From Zeimonas sp032027205 (GTDB lineage: Bacteria > Pseudomonadota > Gammaproteobacteria > Burkholderiales > Burkholderiaceae_E), in contig JAVSMN010000001.1 in NCBI GenBank assembly GCA_032027205.1, positions 1,364,001 through 1,428,000 on the forward strand: a DNA stretch of 64,000 bases, written 5' to 3'. Below are positions 32,207-40,541 of the stretch, one piece after another. The notes below the pieces were generated by a model that worked only from the letters and a program-made list of their open reading frames with translations, was not told the origin of the DNA and made no database searches. The first letter of the stretch is position 1, and each line of letters opens with the position of its first letter. Position numbers and translations under genes: made by a program.

Positions 32207-33082
32207 TCAATCCCGATGGAGTTCGGCGCTCGCCTGCATCGCGAGTCGGCCTTCGTGGTCGCGCGCCCACAGGTCGAAGGAGCGCTCGCCGGTGGCGCAC
32301 CCGCAGACCTCGAAGGCATTCGTGTCGAACAGCGGGCGCACGGCCTTGAATTCGAAGCGCGCCACGCGTGCGGCGGGGCGTTCGCGGTGCAGCAGCTCGA
32401 GCAGCAGCGTGGCGATCAGCGGGCCGTGCACGACCAGACCCGGGTAGCCTTCGACGCCGGTGACATAGCTGCGGTCGTAATGGATGCGATGGCCGTTGAA
32501 GGTGACGGCCGAGTAGCGAAAGAGCAGCACCGGATCGGGCACGATGCGACGGGAGAACTGCTCGTCGGTGCGCGCGCCGGCCGGCTCCTTCGACGCCGGC
32601 GCACCTGGTGCGGACGCTGCAGACGGCGCTGGCGGCTCGTCCCGATAGACGATGTCGTGCTCCTCGCGGATCGCAACGCCGCGCGCGTCGGAGATCTCGT
32701 GCGCGACGGTGACGAACACCAGCGAGCCGCTGCGGCCCTGCTTGCCGCTGACGTCCATGATGCGCGAGTCGCGTGCGATGTCGCCGCCGACGCGCAGCGG
32801 GTGCGAGAAGGCCAGGCGTCCGCCCGCCCACATGCGACGCGGCAACGGCACCGGCGGCAGGAAGCCGCCACGGCGCGGATGGCCGTCGGGGCCGAGTTGC
32901 GACGCCGGTGCCGCCGGGGCGAAGAACATCCAGTGCCACAGCGGCGGCAGGGCTTCGCCCGGTTCGCCGCGGACATCGCCGCGCTCGAGCGTGGCGCCCA
33001 GTTGCACGACGCGCGCGACGTCGACGCGATCGACGCTTCGCTCGCTGCGCCCGATCCATTGCCGAAGCTGTTCGAGTTCCAT
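32207..33082 (-). CDS. ich: FAS1-like hot-dog hydratase, probable itaconyl-CoA hydratase
   Basis: A double hot-dog MaoC/FAS1-like protein of 291 residues, related to mesaconyl-C4-CoA hydratase and itaconyl-CoA hydratase. The N-terminal half contains LPPLWHWMFFAPAAP and GFLPPVPLPRRMWAGGRL. The C-terminal half contains FRYSAVTFNGHRIHYDR, GYPGLVVHGPLIATLL and FEFKAVRPLFDTNAFEV, including the conserved His-rich RIHYDR segment. It is first in the minus-strand operon and divergent from the LysR gene. The start at 33082 was chosen as the first ATG giving the family N-terminus (MELEQLRQWIG); an upstream extension runs into the intergenic region. Confidence 0.78.
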   Translation of the reverse strand: MELEQLRQWIGRSERSVDRVDVARVVQLGATLERGDVRGEPGEALPPLWHWMFFAPAAPASQLGPDGHPRRGGFLPPVPLPRRMWAGGRLAFSHPLRVGGDIARDSRIMDVSGKQGRSGSLVFVTVAHEISDARGVAIREEHDIVYRDEPPAPSAASAPGAPASKEPAGARTDEQFSRRIVPDPVLLFRYSAVTFNGHRIHYDRSYVTGVEGYPGLVVHGPLIATLLLELLHRERPAARVARFEFKAVRPLFDTNAFEVCGCATGERSFDLWARDHEGRLAMQASAELHRD

Positions 33083-33136
33083 TTCGACGCCGATCCGTAA
33101 AGTCCAAGGATGCGCGAAAAGGCGGGCCGGGGACAA

Positions 33137-33151
33137 TTCGCGATCCGGGAA
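33137..33151. promoter_or_regulatory. Candidate LysR-type binding dyad between ich and lysR
   Basis: TTC-N9-GAA at 33137-33151, which contains a T-N11-A spacing typical of LysR-type boxes, lies in the 127-nt divergent region. A possible -10 (TAGACT) for lysR is near 33181. The dyad is short and could be chance. Confidence 0.3.
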
Positions 33152-33209
33152 CGGGGCCTTCGGCACAGGCGAAGGGGCAGTAGACTGCGGACACGCCGGA
33201 TACCAGCCC

Positions 33210-34187
33210 ATGTCCCTGCATTTCGATCTCGTCGATCTGCGCCTGCTCGTGCGCATCGCGGAAGCGGAAAGCCTCACCGGCGGCGCTGCCGCGATGCATC
33301 TGTCGCTGCCGGCGGCCAGCGCGCGCGTCAAGCATCTCGAGGAGCGCGTCGGGACGAAGCTGCTGCATCGCTCGAGCCAGGGGGTCGAGCTCACGCCACC
33401 GGGGCTCGCCTTCGTGCAGCACGCGCGCACGGTGCTCGCGCAACTCGAGCACCTGCGCGCCGACCTGCAGGAGTACGCCAAGGGCATCAAGGGACACCTG
33501 CGCGTGTTCGCCAACACGACGGCATCGAGCGAGTTCCTGCCGCAGGTGCTGCGCACCTACCTGATCCGGCACCCGGACGTGAACGTGGACCTGCGCGAGC
33601 GCTCGAGCGACGAGATCGTTCGCGCGGTACTCGACGGGCAGACCGACCTGGGCATCGTCGCAGGAACGGTGCGCACCGGTCAGCTCGAGACGATTCCGTA
33701 CCGCGAGGACCGGCTTGCGCTCGTCGTCGCCGAAGGTCACCCGCTGGCCGACGAAGCCTCGGTCGAGTTCGTGCGTACGCTCGACTTCGACCAGATCGGG
33801 CTGCACGAAGCGAGTGCGATCCACGCCTTCGTGCGCCGCGTCTGCGACGATCTGCATCGGAACTTGCGCTTTCGCATCCAGGTCGGCAACTTCGAATCGG
33901 CCTGCCGGATGATCGAGGCCGACATCGGCGTCGGCGTACTGCCGGCGTCGGCCGCGACGCGCCACGCCCGGACGATGGCGATCCGAATCGTTCCGTTGCG
34001 AGACGATTGGGCGCTTCGACGCCTGGTGATCTGTGCGCGCAGTCTCGCTTCGCTGCCATCGTTCGCGCTCGACCTGGTCGAACTGCTCGAAGAGGACGCG
34101 CGTCGCGCAGCGTCGCCGCCCGCTGCCGGAGAACCACGAAATGATCGACCACCTGGATCACATCGTCCTGACGACCTCGCATCCTGA
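33210..34187 (+). CDS. LysR-family transcriptional regulator
   Basis: A LysR-type regulator of 325 residues. The N-terminal winged HTH is FDLVDLRLLVRIAEAESLTGGAAAMHLSLPAASARVKHLEERVG (residues 5-48). The effector domain begins GHLRVFANTTASSEFLPQVLRTYLIRHPDVNV. It is divergent from the hydratase-like gene, so it probably controls that operon, as LysR PA0877 is adjacent to the P. aeruginosa rip genes. The effector could be itaconate or its CoA ester (inference). The 3' end overlaps the VOC gene by 47 nt. Confidence 0.9.
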   Translation: MSLHFDLVDLRLLVRIAEAESLTGGAAAMHLSLPAASARVKHLEERVGTKLLHRSSQGVELTPPGLAFVQHARTVLAQLEHLRADLQEYAKGIKGHLRVFANTTASSEFLPQVLRTYLIRHPDVNVDLRERSSDEIVRAVLDGQTDLGIVAGTVRTGQLETIPYREDRLALVVAEGHPLADEASVEFVRTLDFDQIGLHEASAIHAFVRRVCDDLHRNLRFRIQVGNFESACRMIEADIGVGVLPASAATRHARTMAIRIVPLRDDWALRRLVICARSLASLPSFALDLVELLEEDARRAASPPAAGEPRNDRPPGSHRPDDLAS

Positions 34188-34521
34188 TGAATGCGTGCGC
34201 TTCTACACCAAGGTCCTGGGCATGTCGCTCGAGCGCTTCGGCGAGGGGCGCATCGCCTTCCGCTTCGGAGCACAGAAGATCAACCTGCATGTCAAGGGGC
34301 AGGAATACGAGCCGAAGGCGCATCTGCCGGTGCCCGGGGCGCTCGACCTGTGCTTCATCGCGTCGATTCCGCTCGACGACGTCCTCGCGCAGCTGCAGGC
34401 GGCCGGCGTGAAGAGCATCGAGGGGCCGGTCGCGCGCACCGGCGCGACCTTTCCGCTGCGCTCGATCTACGTGCGCGATCCCGATCTCAACCTGATCGAG
34501 ATCGCGGAGCGCGCGGGCTAG
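34141..34521 (+). CDS. VOC (glyoxalase/dioxygenase-fold) family protein
   Basis: A metal-binding vicinal-oxygen-chelate protein of 126 residues. Likely metal ligands are H7 (LDHIVLTT), the His in INLHVKG and the Glu in LNLIEIAE. The start lies 47 nt inside the 3' end of lysR in another frame, so the pair is probably cotranscribed. A ring-cleaving dioxygenase/glyoxalase-annotated gene (PA0880) occupies the P. aeruginosa rip locus too. Its role there is not defined to my knowledge. The stop codon interlocks with that of the convergent AtuA gene (CTAG). Confidence 0.82.
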   Translation: MIDHLDHIVLTTSHPDECVRFYTKVLGMSLERFGEGRIAFRFGAQKINLHVKGQEYEPKAHLPVPGALDLCFIASIPLDDVLAQLQAAGVKSIEGPVARTGATFPLRSIYVRDPDLNLIEIAERAG

Positions 34522-36392
34522 ATGGCCGGGTCATCCGACGAGATCGAAGCGAGCCGACGCGGATCGACCCGCATCGGCATCGACAGCAGCATCTGCGCCA
34601 TTCCCTTGCCCAGCGGATCGTTGCGCAGCGACGCCATGCCGCCGCCGCCCAGCGCGCGCTCGCAGACGAAATTGAAGCCGCCGATGCCGGGCAGTTCGTA
34701 GCGCGCGACCGGCCCCTCGACCAGATGCGCGAGGTACGCCGCGACCCGCTCGGCCGTGAGCTGCGCGCGCAGCACCGGCACCAGCGAGGCGCTGCGCGCG
34801 ACGACGCCGACGTTCGCCGTGTCGCCTTTGTCGCCGCTGCGCGCCCATGCGAGGCGAACCAGCGGAACCTCGACGAGGTCCGCGCCCTGCTCGAACGCCT
34901 CTGCATCCTCGTCTTCGCTCGCCGTGCCGTCTGCCGCGTCGTCACGGCCAGGCGGAATCGGCACTGCGATGCGCTCATCACGGAACACGATCGTCGGCGC
35001 GAAGCGGTCCTTCTCGACGAAAAACGCCAGCTGGCGGATCGCCGGTGACACCGAAGGACGACCCGAGGCGCCGGTCGTCCCCGGCGACCACGAAGTACCG
35101 GCCGGGGCGATCTCGCGCGCGAACAGCTCGAGCGCTTCGCGCCGCGCGTGGCGCACCGAGACGCGCAAAACCGCTTCGCGCGCCGCCTGCAGCGCGGCGT
35201 TCGCATGCGGTCCATAGCCCGACTCGGCGCCGAGCACTTCGACGAGCGCGGCGCTGTAGTCGGGCCAGCCGCGGCTCGCGAACATTGCACGCGTGCGCGT
35301 GAGGATCGCCTCGCCGGTGCGCCGCGCCTTGGCGACCGCATCGATGCCGACGATCGTCAGCGTCGCGCTCGAACGGTGCCCGTCGATGTGCGTCGCGCTC
35401 ACCTTGTAGCGGTCGCCAGGCGCACGGCCGCGCGCGCCGCTGACGCGAACGCGATCGGCGCCGTCGGCGCTCAGCCGCACTTGCCGGAAGTCGCAGACGA
35501 CGTCGGGCAGCCGATAGGCCGCCGGATCGCCGATCTCGTAGAGCAGCTGCTCGGCGACGACGGCCGGCGTCACTTTGCCGCCGGTGCCGGGCGGCTTGGT
35601 CACGACGAATTCGCCATCGGCCGTGCACTCGACGATCGGGTAGCCGATGTTCGGCCAATCGGGCACCGTCTCCCAGTCGGTGTGCAGGCCGCCGGTGGCC
35701 TGGCAGCCGCACTCGATCAGGTGGCCGGCCAGGCTACCGGCGGCGAGTCGATCGTGATCGTCGGCCGACCAGTCGAAGGCGTGCATCAGCGCGCCCAGCG
35801 TCACCGCCGAATCGACGCAGCGGCCGGTGACGACAACCTGCGCGCCGGCGCCGAGCGCCGCTCGAATCGGCAGCGCGCCCAGATAGGCATTCGCGCTGAG
35901 CAGCTTCGCCGGAACCGGCCGACCTTCGATGTCGACGAATGCACCGCCCCCCGCGTGCGCCGACGCCTGGCGCAGCGCATCGACGACCGGCATCGCATCG
36001 TCGCCGTCGACGACCGCCACTTCGAGCGCGACGCCCTGCGCCTGCGCGAGTTCGACCAGCGCTCGCGCGCACGCCTGCGGCGCGACGCCTCCGGCGTTGC
36101 TGACCACCCGAATGCCGCGCGCGACGATCTCGCGCAGCACGGGCTTCATCGCGACCTCGACGAAATCGGTCGCATACCCGGCAGCCGCATCGCGCAGGCG
36201 CGCGCCGGCGAGGATCGACATCGTTGTCTCGGCGAGATAATCGAAGACGAGGAAGTCGACGTCGCCGTGCGCGACGAGTTGCGGCGCACCCAGCGCGCTG
36301 TCGCCCCAGAAACCCGACGCGCCACCGATGCGCACGCTGCGCTTTCGCGCGCGCGGATCGTTGCGCGGGCCGTTGTCGTCTTTTTCGCTCAT
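34518..36392 (-). CDS. AtuA family acyclic-terpene-utilization-like protein
   Basis: A 624-residue protein with an N-terminal AtuA domain of about 460 residues and a C-terminal AtuA-like domain of about 110 residues, as in many fused homologs. Motifs include RIGGASGFWGDSALG, FLVFDYLAETTMSILA, VVVTGRCVDSAVTLGALMH and IECGCQATGGL. The C-terminal part has LARSGDKGDTANVGVVARS-type sequence (WARSGDKGDTANVGVVARS). AtuA is part of citronellol/geraniol catabolism in Pseudomonas, but no other atu genes are visible, so the substrate is unknown. It converges on the VOC gene and shares overlapping stops. Confidence 0.88.
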   Translation of the reverse strand: MSEKDDNGPRNDPRARKRSVRIGGASGFWGDSALGAPQLVAHGDVDFLVFDYLAETTMSILAGARLRDAAAGYATDFVEVAMKPVLREIVARGIRVVSNAGGVAPQACARALVELAQAQGVALEVAVVDGDDAMPVVDALRQASAHAGGGAFVDIEGRPVPAKLLSANAYLGALPIRAALGAGAQVVVTGRCVDSAVTLGALMHAFDWSADDHDRLAAGSLAGHLIECGCQATGGLHTDWETVPDWPNIGYPIVECTADGEFVVTKPPGTGGKVTPAVVAEQLLYEIGDPAAYRLPDVVCDFRQVRLSADGADRVRVSGARGRAPGDRYKVSATHIDGHRSSATLTIVGIDAVAKARRTGEAILTRTRAMFASRGWPDYSAALVEVLGAESGYGPHANAALQAAREAVLRVSVRHARREALELFAREIAPAGTSWSPGTTGASGRPSVSPAIRQLAFFVEKDRFAPTIVFRDERIAVPIPPGRDDAADGTASEDEDAEAFEQGADLVEVPLVRLAWARSGDKGDTANVGVVARSASLVPVLRAQLTAERVAAYLAHLVEGPVARYELPGIGGFNFVCERALGGGGMASLRNDPLGKGMAQMLLSMPMRVDPRRLASISSDDPAI

Positions 36393-36476
36393 GGTTGCCG
36401 CTTCGCGCTGTCGCCGGCGATTCTGGCACACGAGCGAGGCGCGAAGGCGCCGAGGTGGGCGCCCGACGCTGCCGGC

Positions 36477-38420
36477 TCAGACGCTCAGCGCGTCGGCGTC
36501 GGCCTGGTGCAGCGAAGCGCTGCCGAAAGTGCGCACCGCCGGTGACGGCGTGCAGGCGGCACGCATCGACGGCGACGACACGCGCTGTGCGGCGGGCGTG
36601 CTGCGCGGCGCCGGGCAATCGATCGCCGCGGCAACCGCGCGAAGGAACGCTTCGTAGTTCGGATCGCCGGGCGTGCGCGCCAGTGCGCGCAGCACCTTCA
36701 ACAGGATCGGCTTGGACAGCGGCGGTAGCGCAAGCAGCACGTCGAGCGCTCGCGCGAGTTCGACCGTGCCGACCTCGTCCGGCGTGGCCGCCGGCGGCGG
36801 CACGTCGAGCAGCGCCGCGGCGTCTGCGAGCGCGTCGCGCGTGCTGCGCGCCGAGGCTTCGCCGATTGCCGCGGCCATCGCGAACAGCGCGGCGAGCGCA
36901 CGGCTGTGCTCGGAGCGCGACGCGGTAGCCCGGCGCGAGCGCTGCGCGGCCGGCGACGCGGGCAGCAACCGATGCCGCGCCAGCGTGTAGTAGACCCACT
37001 CGGACGAATCGACGCGTCCGTCCGACTCGACGGCACGCCGGCAGCGGTCGAGCATTTCACGCCGATGCGCGCTGCTCCAGCGGCGAACGCGTGCCAGCAG
37101 CAACTCGAGCAACGGTACCCGCAGCGCGGCGCCGGCGGGCGACAACACCCAGGCGAGCGCGGCGCGCAGTTCCGCCTCCGTCGCCTCGTCGCCACCAGGG
37201 GCCGTCGCGGCCGAAGCGTGTCCGATTCCGCCGTTCAGGCTGCCGCCGACCAACGCCTCGAGCCAGTGCGCGGCGTTGTCGTGGCGAAGCGAAGTGTCAC
37301 GGATCCGCTCGACCAGACGAGCCGCCGGAGAGGGCGCATCTGCTGCGCGACCATCGAGCGAATGCGCAGGCGCGGTCGTCGTGCCATCAGCGAACGCGTC
37401 GTGCGCCTGCCGCCCGCCTTGTCCGGCGCGCGGGTCCTGCGGAATCGGCTCGAGCGACGGCATCGAGCGTCCGTACAGGCGACGGATGCGCTCGCGCAGC
37501 GGCGGATGGGTGCCCAGGCGATCGGCAGCGATCGACGGCGACACCAGCAGGAAATGCGCAACGAGCGGTGCGTAGGCGGCGCGCAGCGCGACGCGCTTCT
37601 CCCCGGCGATGCGGCGCAGCGCACCGCCGAGCCCGTCACGATCGCGCGTGAACTGCACGGCGAGCGCGTCGGCGAGAAACTCGCGTTGCCGACTGATGCC
37701 GGCGCGCAGCAGCTGCGCCGCCGCGACGCCGAGCCAACCGACCGCGTACACCGACAGCCCGGCGACGGCGAGCACGATGCGCGCCGGGAAGAATCGTCCA
37801 ACCGTGCTGTCCACGGCGACGGCAGATGCGAGCATCCGCGAACCGAGCAGGTGCAGCGAGAGCAGCCCGTATAACGCGCCGGCCAGCCGTGCGTTGGTCG
37901 CGCTGTCGCCGCCGACGATATGCGCGATCTCGTGCGCGACGACGCCCTGCAGTTCCGCGCGCTCGAGGCGCTCGAGCGCGCCACGCGTGATGACCACGGC
38001 GGCGTGGGCCGGGCTCTCGCCGGCGGCCAGCGCGTTGATCGACGGATCGTCCAGCACGTACAGCGCCGGCACCGGCACGCCGGCGCCGATCGCCACTTCC
38101 TCGGCGACGTCGCGCAATCGGCGATGCAGCGGCTGGTCGTCGTCGAGCGGACGCGCGCCCAGCCGATCGGCGAGCACCGAAGCGCCCTCGCGCAACCGGT
38201 GCGTCTCGATCCACGCCCCGCCGAGGACGATCAGCAGCGTGACGAAGGTATTCGTCTCGAGGAAGAAGCGCGGCGGCGCCAGGCGGCCGGCCAGCAGTCG
38301 CCATCCGGCGAAGGCAGTCACGTCGACCGCAACGACGACGGCGACCAGCGCGAGCACGAACAACGCGGCGAGGCGGCGCGAGCGCATTCGCGCCCGGTCC
38401 TGGTGGGCGTAGAAGTCCAT
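36477..38420 (-). CDS. M48 family membrane metallopeptidase
   Basis: A membrane-bound zinc metalloprotease of 647 residues, much longer than HtpX (about 290). Two N-terminal helices (about residues 17-40 and 56-71) precede the catalytic domain with HEIAH at residues 163-167 and the third ligand probably in SRQREFLADALAV. Further helices follow near 178-200 and 212-240. The C-terminal 270 residues form a hydrophilic extension of unknown function. It is 20 nt downstream of lemA; LemA-M48 pairs are common. Targets are unknown. Confidence 0.88.
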   Translation of the reverse strand: MDFYAHQDRARMRSRRLAALFVLALVAVVVAVDVTAFAGWRLLAGRLAPPRFFLETNTFVTLLIVLGGAWIETHRLREGASVLADRLGARPLDDDQPLHRRLRDVAEEVAIGAGVPVPALYVLDDPSINALAAGESPAHAAVVITRGALERLERAELQGVVAHEIAHIVGGDSATNARLAGALYGLLSLHLLGSRMLASAVAVDSTVGRFFPARIVLAVAGLSVYAVGWLGVAAAQLLRAGISRQREFLADALAVQFTRDRDGLGGALRRIAGEKRVALRAAYAPLVAHFLLVSPSIAADRLGTHPPLRERIRRLYGRSMPSLEPIPQDPRAGQGGRQAHDAFADGTTTAPAHSLDGRAADAPSPAARLVERIRDTSLRHDNAAHWLEALVGGSLNGGIGHASAATAPGGDEATEAELRAALAWVLSPAGAALRVPLLELLLARVRRWSSAHRREMLDRCRRAVESDGRVDSSEWVYYTLARHRLLPASPAAQRSRRATASRSEHSRALAALFAMAAAIGEASARSTRDALADAAALLDVPPPAATPDEVGTVELARALDVLLALPPLSKPILLKVLRALARTPGDPNYEAFLRAVAAAIDCPAPRSTPAAQRVSSPSMRAACTPSPAVRTFGSASLHQADADALSV

Positions 38421-38440
38421 CGCGGGATGCGCCCGCTCTC

Positions 38441-39034
38441 TCAGAGTGCTACGGGGATCGGCTGGCGCTCCTGCGCCGACGCGGTCGCGCGCAGCGTGCT
38501 CGAGCGCCGGAAGCCGCACAGCGTCGCGACGAGCGACGCCGGAAACGATTCGATGGCCGTGTTGTAGCTCGTCACCTGGTCGTTGAAGGCCTGGCGCGAG
38601 AAGCCGATGCGGTTCTCGGTGCTGCGCAGCTCTTCGGTCAGGCGATGCACCGTCTCGTCGGCCTGCAGCTTCGGATACTGCTCGACGAGCGCCATCAGTC
38701 GCGACAGCGGCGAGGCCAGCGCGAGCTCCGCGGCGTCGAGCGCGTCGAGCGTCGGCTGGTGGCGCGGATGCGCGCGCGCTGCGTCGCTCGCATCGCTCGC
38801 GCGCTGGCGCGCTGCGATCACCGCCTCGAGTGTCTGGCGTTCGTGTGCGAGGTATGCGCGCGTGGCCGACACGAGATTGGGGATCAGGTCGTAGCGACGC
38901 TTCAACTGCACGTCGATCTGCGCATACGCGTTCTGCCAGCGATTGCGCAACTCGACGAAGCGGTTGAAGACCGACACGCTCCAGAAGAGCGCGACGACGA
39001 GCACCGCCACTGCGGCGATCAACAACTGGGTCAT
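38441..39034 (-). CDS. lemA: LemA family protein
   Basis: A membrane-anchored helical protein of 197 residues. The N-terminal helix covers about residues 3-23, followed by NRFVELRNRWQNAYAQIDVQLKRRYDLIPNLV, the family signature. Later segments read LVEQYPKLQADETVHRLTEELRSTENRIGFSRQAFNDQV. It probably works with the M48 protease downstream. The tail TASAQERQPIPVAL is Pro-rich. No biochemical role is established for the family. Confidence 0.93.
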   Translation of the reverse strand: MTQLLIAAVAVLVVALFWSVSVFNRFVELRNRWQNAYAQIDVQLKRRYDLIPNLVSATRAYLAHERQTLEAVIAARQRASDASDAARAHPRHQPTLDALDAAELALASPLSRLMALVEQYPKLQADETVHRLTEELRSTENRIGFSRQAFNDQVTSYNTAIESFPASLVATLCGFRRSSTLRATASAQERQPIPVAL

Positions 39035-39161
39035 GCCATCACCGGACGCCGGCTCCGCGAAACGATGCGCGAATTGTCCGCCGTTTCCCCTGCGAAGCCG
39101 TTGTTTCGACGAGCCGCTCGTCGGATGCGCGAGCGCATCCGTCCGTCGTACTCGCCGCGCG

Positions 39162-39791
39162 CTAGCGCGACTGCGGTTTCGAGCGCGCGGCCTCTTCTTC
39201 GGTGATGTATTCGAAGACGGTGACGACGCGCTGCACGCCCGCGACGCGGCTGGCGACTTGCGCTGCGCGATCGGCTTCGCGGCGCGACACCAGGCCCATC
39301 AGGTACACGGTGCCTGCCTCGGTGACCACCTTGATCGTGTTCGCCTGCAGGTCGGCTGCATCGACGAATGCAGCCTTCACGCGAGCGGTGATCGCAGCGT
39401 CGGCCGCGCTGGTGCTCAGCGAGGGCACGCCGGAGACCTGCAACTCGTTGTGGATCGAGCGGACGTTCGCCAACTCGGCGACGATCGCCTCGGCAGTGCG
39501 CTTGTCGCGCTCGTTCGCCACCTGCCCGGTGAGCAGCACCTTGCGGTTGTAGCTGGTCACGCTCACGCCGCTGCCGATGCGGTCGCGGATCTGCGTGGCG
39601 GCCTTCAGTTCGATCGCCTGGTCCTCGGTCTGCGCGCCGACCGTGCGCCGATCGAGCGCGGCGAGAGTGCCCACCGCAGCGCCAGTGGCCAACATGGGGA
39701 CGCAGCCAGAAGCGCCGAGCGACGCGGCGAGCACTGCGCCGACCAGCAGCGAACGGCGCAGGCGCCCGTAGTTCGAGATCGAGTCGTTCAT
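39162..39791 (-). CDS. dolP: BON-domain outer-membrane lipoprotein (DolP/YraP family)
   Basis: An outer membrane lipoprotein of 209 residues with two BON domains, linked to envelope integrity and division-site phospholipids in E. coli. The lipobox is LGASGC with Cys30. BON1 reads LKAATQIRDRIGSGVSVTSYNRKVLLTGQV and BON2 reads ITARVKAAFVDAADLQANTIKVVTEAGTVYLMG. The position after the diaA-like gene matches the E. coli yraL-lpoA-yraN-diaA-dolP order. It is 22 nt downstream of the diaA-like gene. Confidence 0.9.
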   Translation of the reverse strand: MNDSISNYGRLRRSLLVGAVLAASLGASGCVPMLATGAAVGTLAALDRRTVGAQTEDQAIELKAATQIRDRIGSGVSVTSYNRKVLLTGQVANERDKRTAEAIVAELANVRSIHNELQVSGVPSLSTSAADAAITARVKAAFVDAADLQANTIKVVTEAGTVYLMGLVSRREADRAAQVASRVAGVQRVVTVFEYITEEEAARSKPQSR

Positions 39792-39813
39792 TCGGTTCCT
39801 CCCCGAGGGCCGG

Positions 39814-40404
39814 TCATTCGTCGCCGAGCAGCGACGAGTCGATTCCGTCGCACAGGCAATGAAGGATCAGCAGGTGTACTTCCTGGATTCGTGACGTGCG
39901 CTCGTGAGGCACGCACAGATTCACGTCTTCGTCACCGAGCATCGCGGCGATGCGCCCGCCCCCGCGCCCGGTGAGCGCGACGACGACGAGATCGCGTTCA
40001 CGGGCAACCTGCACCGCCGCGACCACGTTCGGCGAATTGCCGCTCGTCGAAATCGCAACGAGCACGTCGCCTTCGCGGCCGAGCGCGCGAACCTGGCGCG
40101 CGAAGACCTGTTCGAACGCGTAATCATTCGCTACCGCGGTGAGGATCGACGTGTCGGTGGTGAGCGCGATGGCGGCGAGTTCGGGCCGCTCGCGCTCGTA
40201 GCGCCCGACGAGTTCGGCCGCGAGGTGCTGGCTGTCGGCAGCCGATCCGCCGTTGCCGCAGACGAGGATCTTGCGATCGGAGGCGATCGCGGCGGTGATC
40301 CGTTCGACCGCCGTGGCGATCGGCGTGGCCAGCGCCTCGGCCGCGTCGCGCTTGAGCTCGGCGCTTTCTTCGAACTGCTTGCGGATGCGATCGGTGAGGC
40401 TCAT
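39814..40404 (-). CDS. diaA: SIS-domain protein, DiaA/GmhA type
   Basis: A 196-residue sugar isomerase fold protein starting MSLTDRIRKQFEESAELK. It contains KILVCGNGGSAADSQHLAAELVGRYERERPELAAIALTTDTSILTAVANDY, AISTSGNSPNVVAAV and CVPHERTSRIQEVHLLILHCLC. The two paralogues are DnaA initiator-associating DiaA and phosphoheptose isomerase GmhA. Order (yraN upstream, dolP downstream) favours diaA. The catalytic Glu and His for isomerase activity appear present in part, so GmhA function cannot be excluded. An upstream in-frame extension to 40443 is less likely. Confidence 0.82.
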   Translation of the reverse strand: MSLTDRIRKQFEESAELKRDAAEALATPIATAVERITAAIASDRKILVCGNGGSAADSQHLAAELVGRYERERPELAAIALTTDTSILTAVANDYAFEQVFARQVRALGREGDVLVAISTSGNSPNVVAAVQVARERDLVVVALTGRGGGRIAAMLGDEDVNLCVPHERTSRIQEVHLLILHCLCDGIDSSLLGDE

Positions 40405-40463
40405 TCGCGGGCTGCTTCGCGCGCTGTATCGCACGTTGCGCACAAGGCTGGAAGGTCGCGGCG

Positions 40464-40469
40464 ATTATA
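40464..40469 (-). promoter_or_regulatory. Candidate -10 element (TATAAT) for diaA-dolP
   Basis: On the minus strand TATAAT lies 59 nt before the diaA ATG, in the 137-nt spacer after yraN. No -35 match was seen at 16-18 nt. Confidence 0.4.
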
Positions 40470-40541
40470 CGGTGCGACGTGCGCGAGCCCGCCGAACGCA
40501 GGGGCAGCGCGACTCGACGAAAGCGCTTCGCACGCCGTGCA

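Noticed and set aside
38441..39791. A complete atu or liu terpene pathway around the AtuA gene
   Set aside because: No atuB-H or liu homologs are present; the neighbours are M48/LemA and the C5-acid locus.
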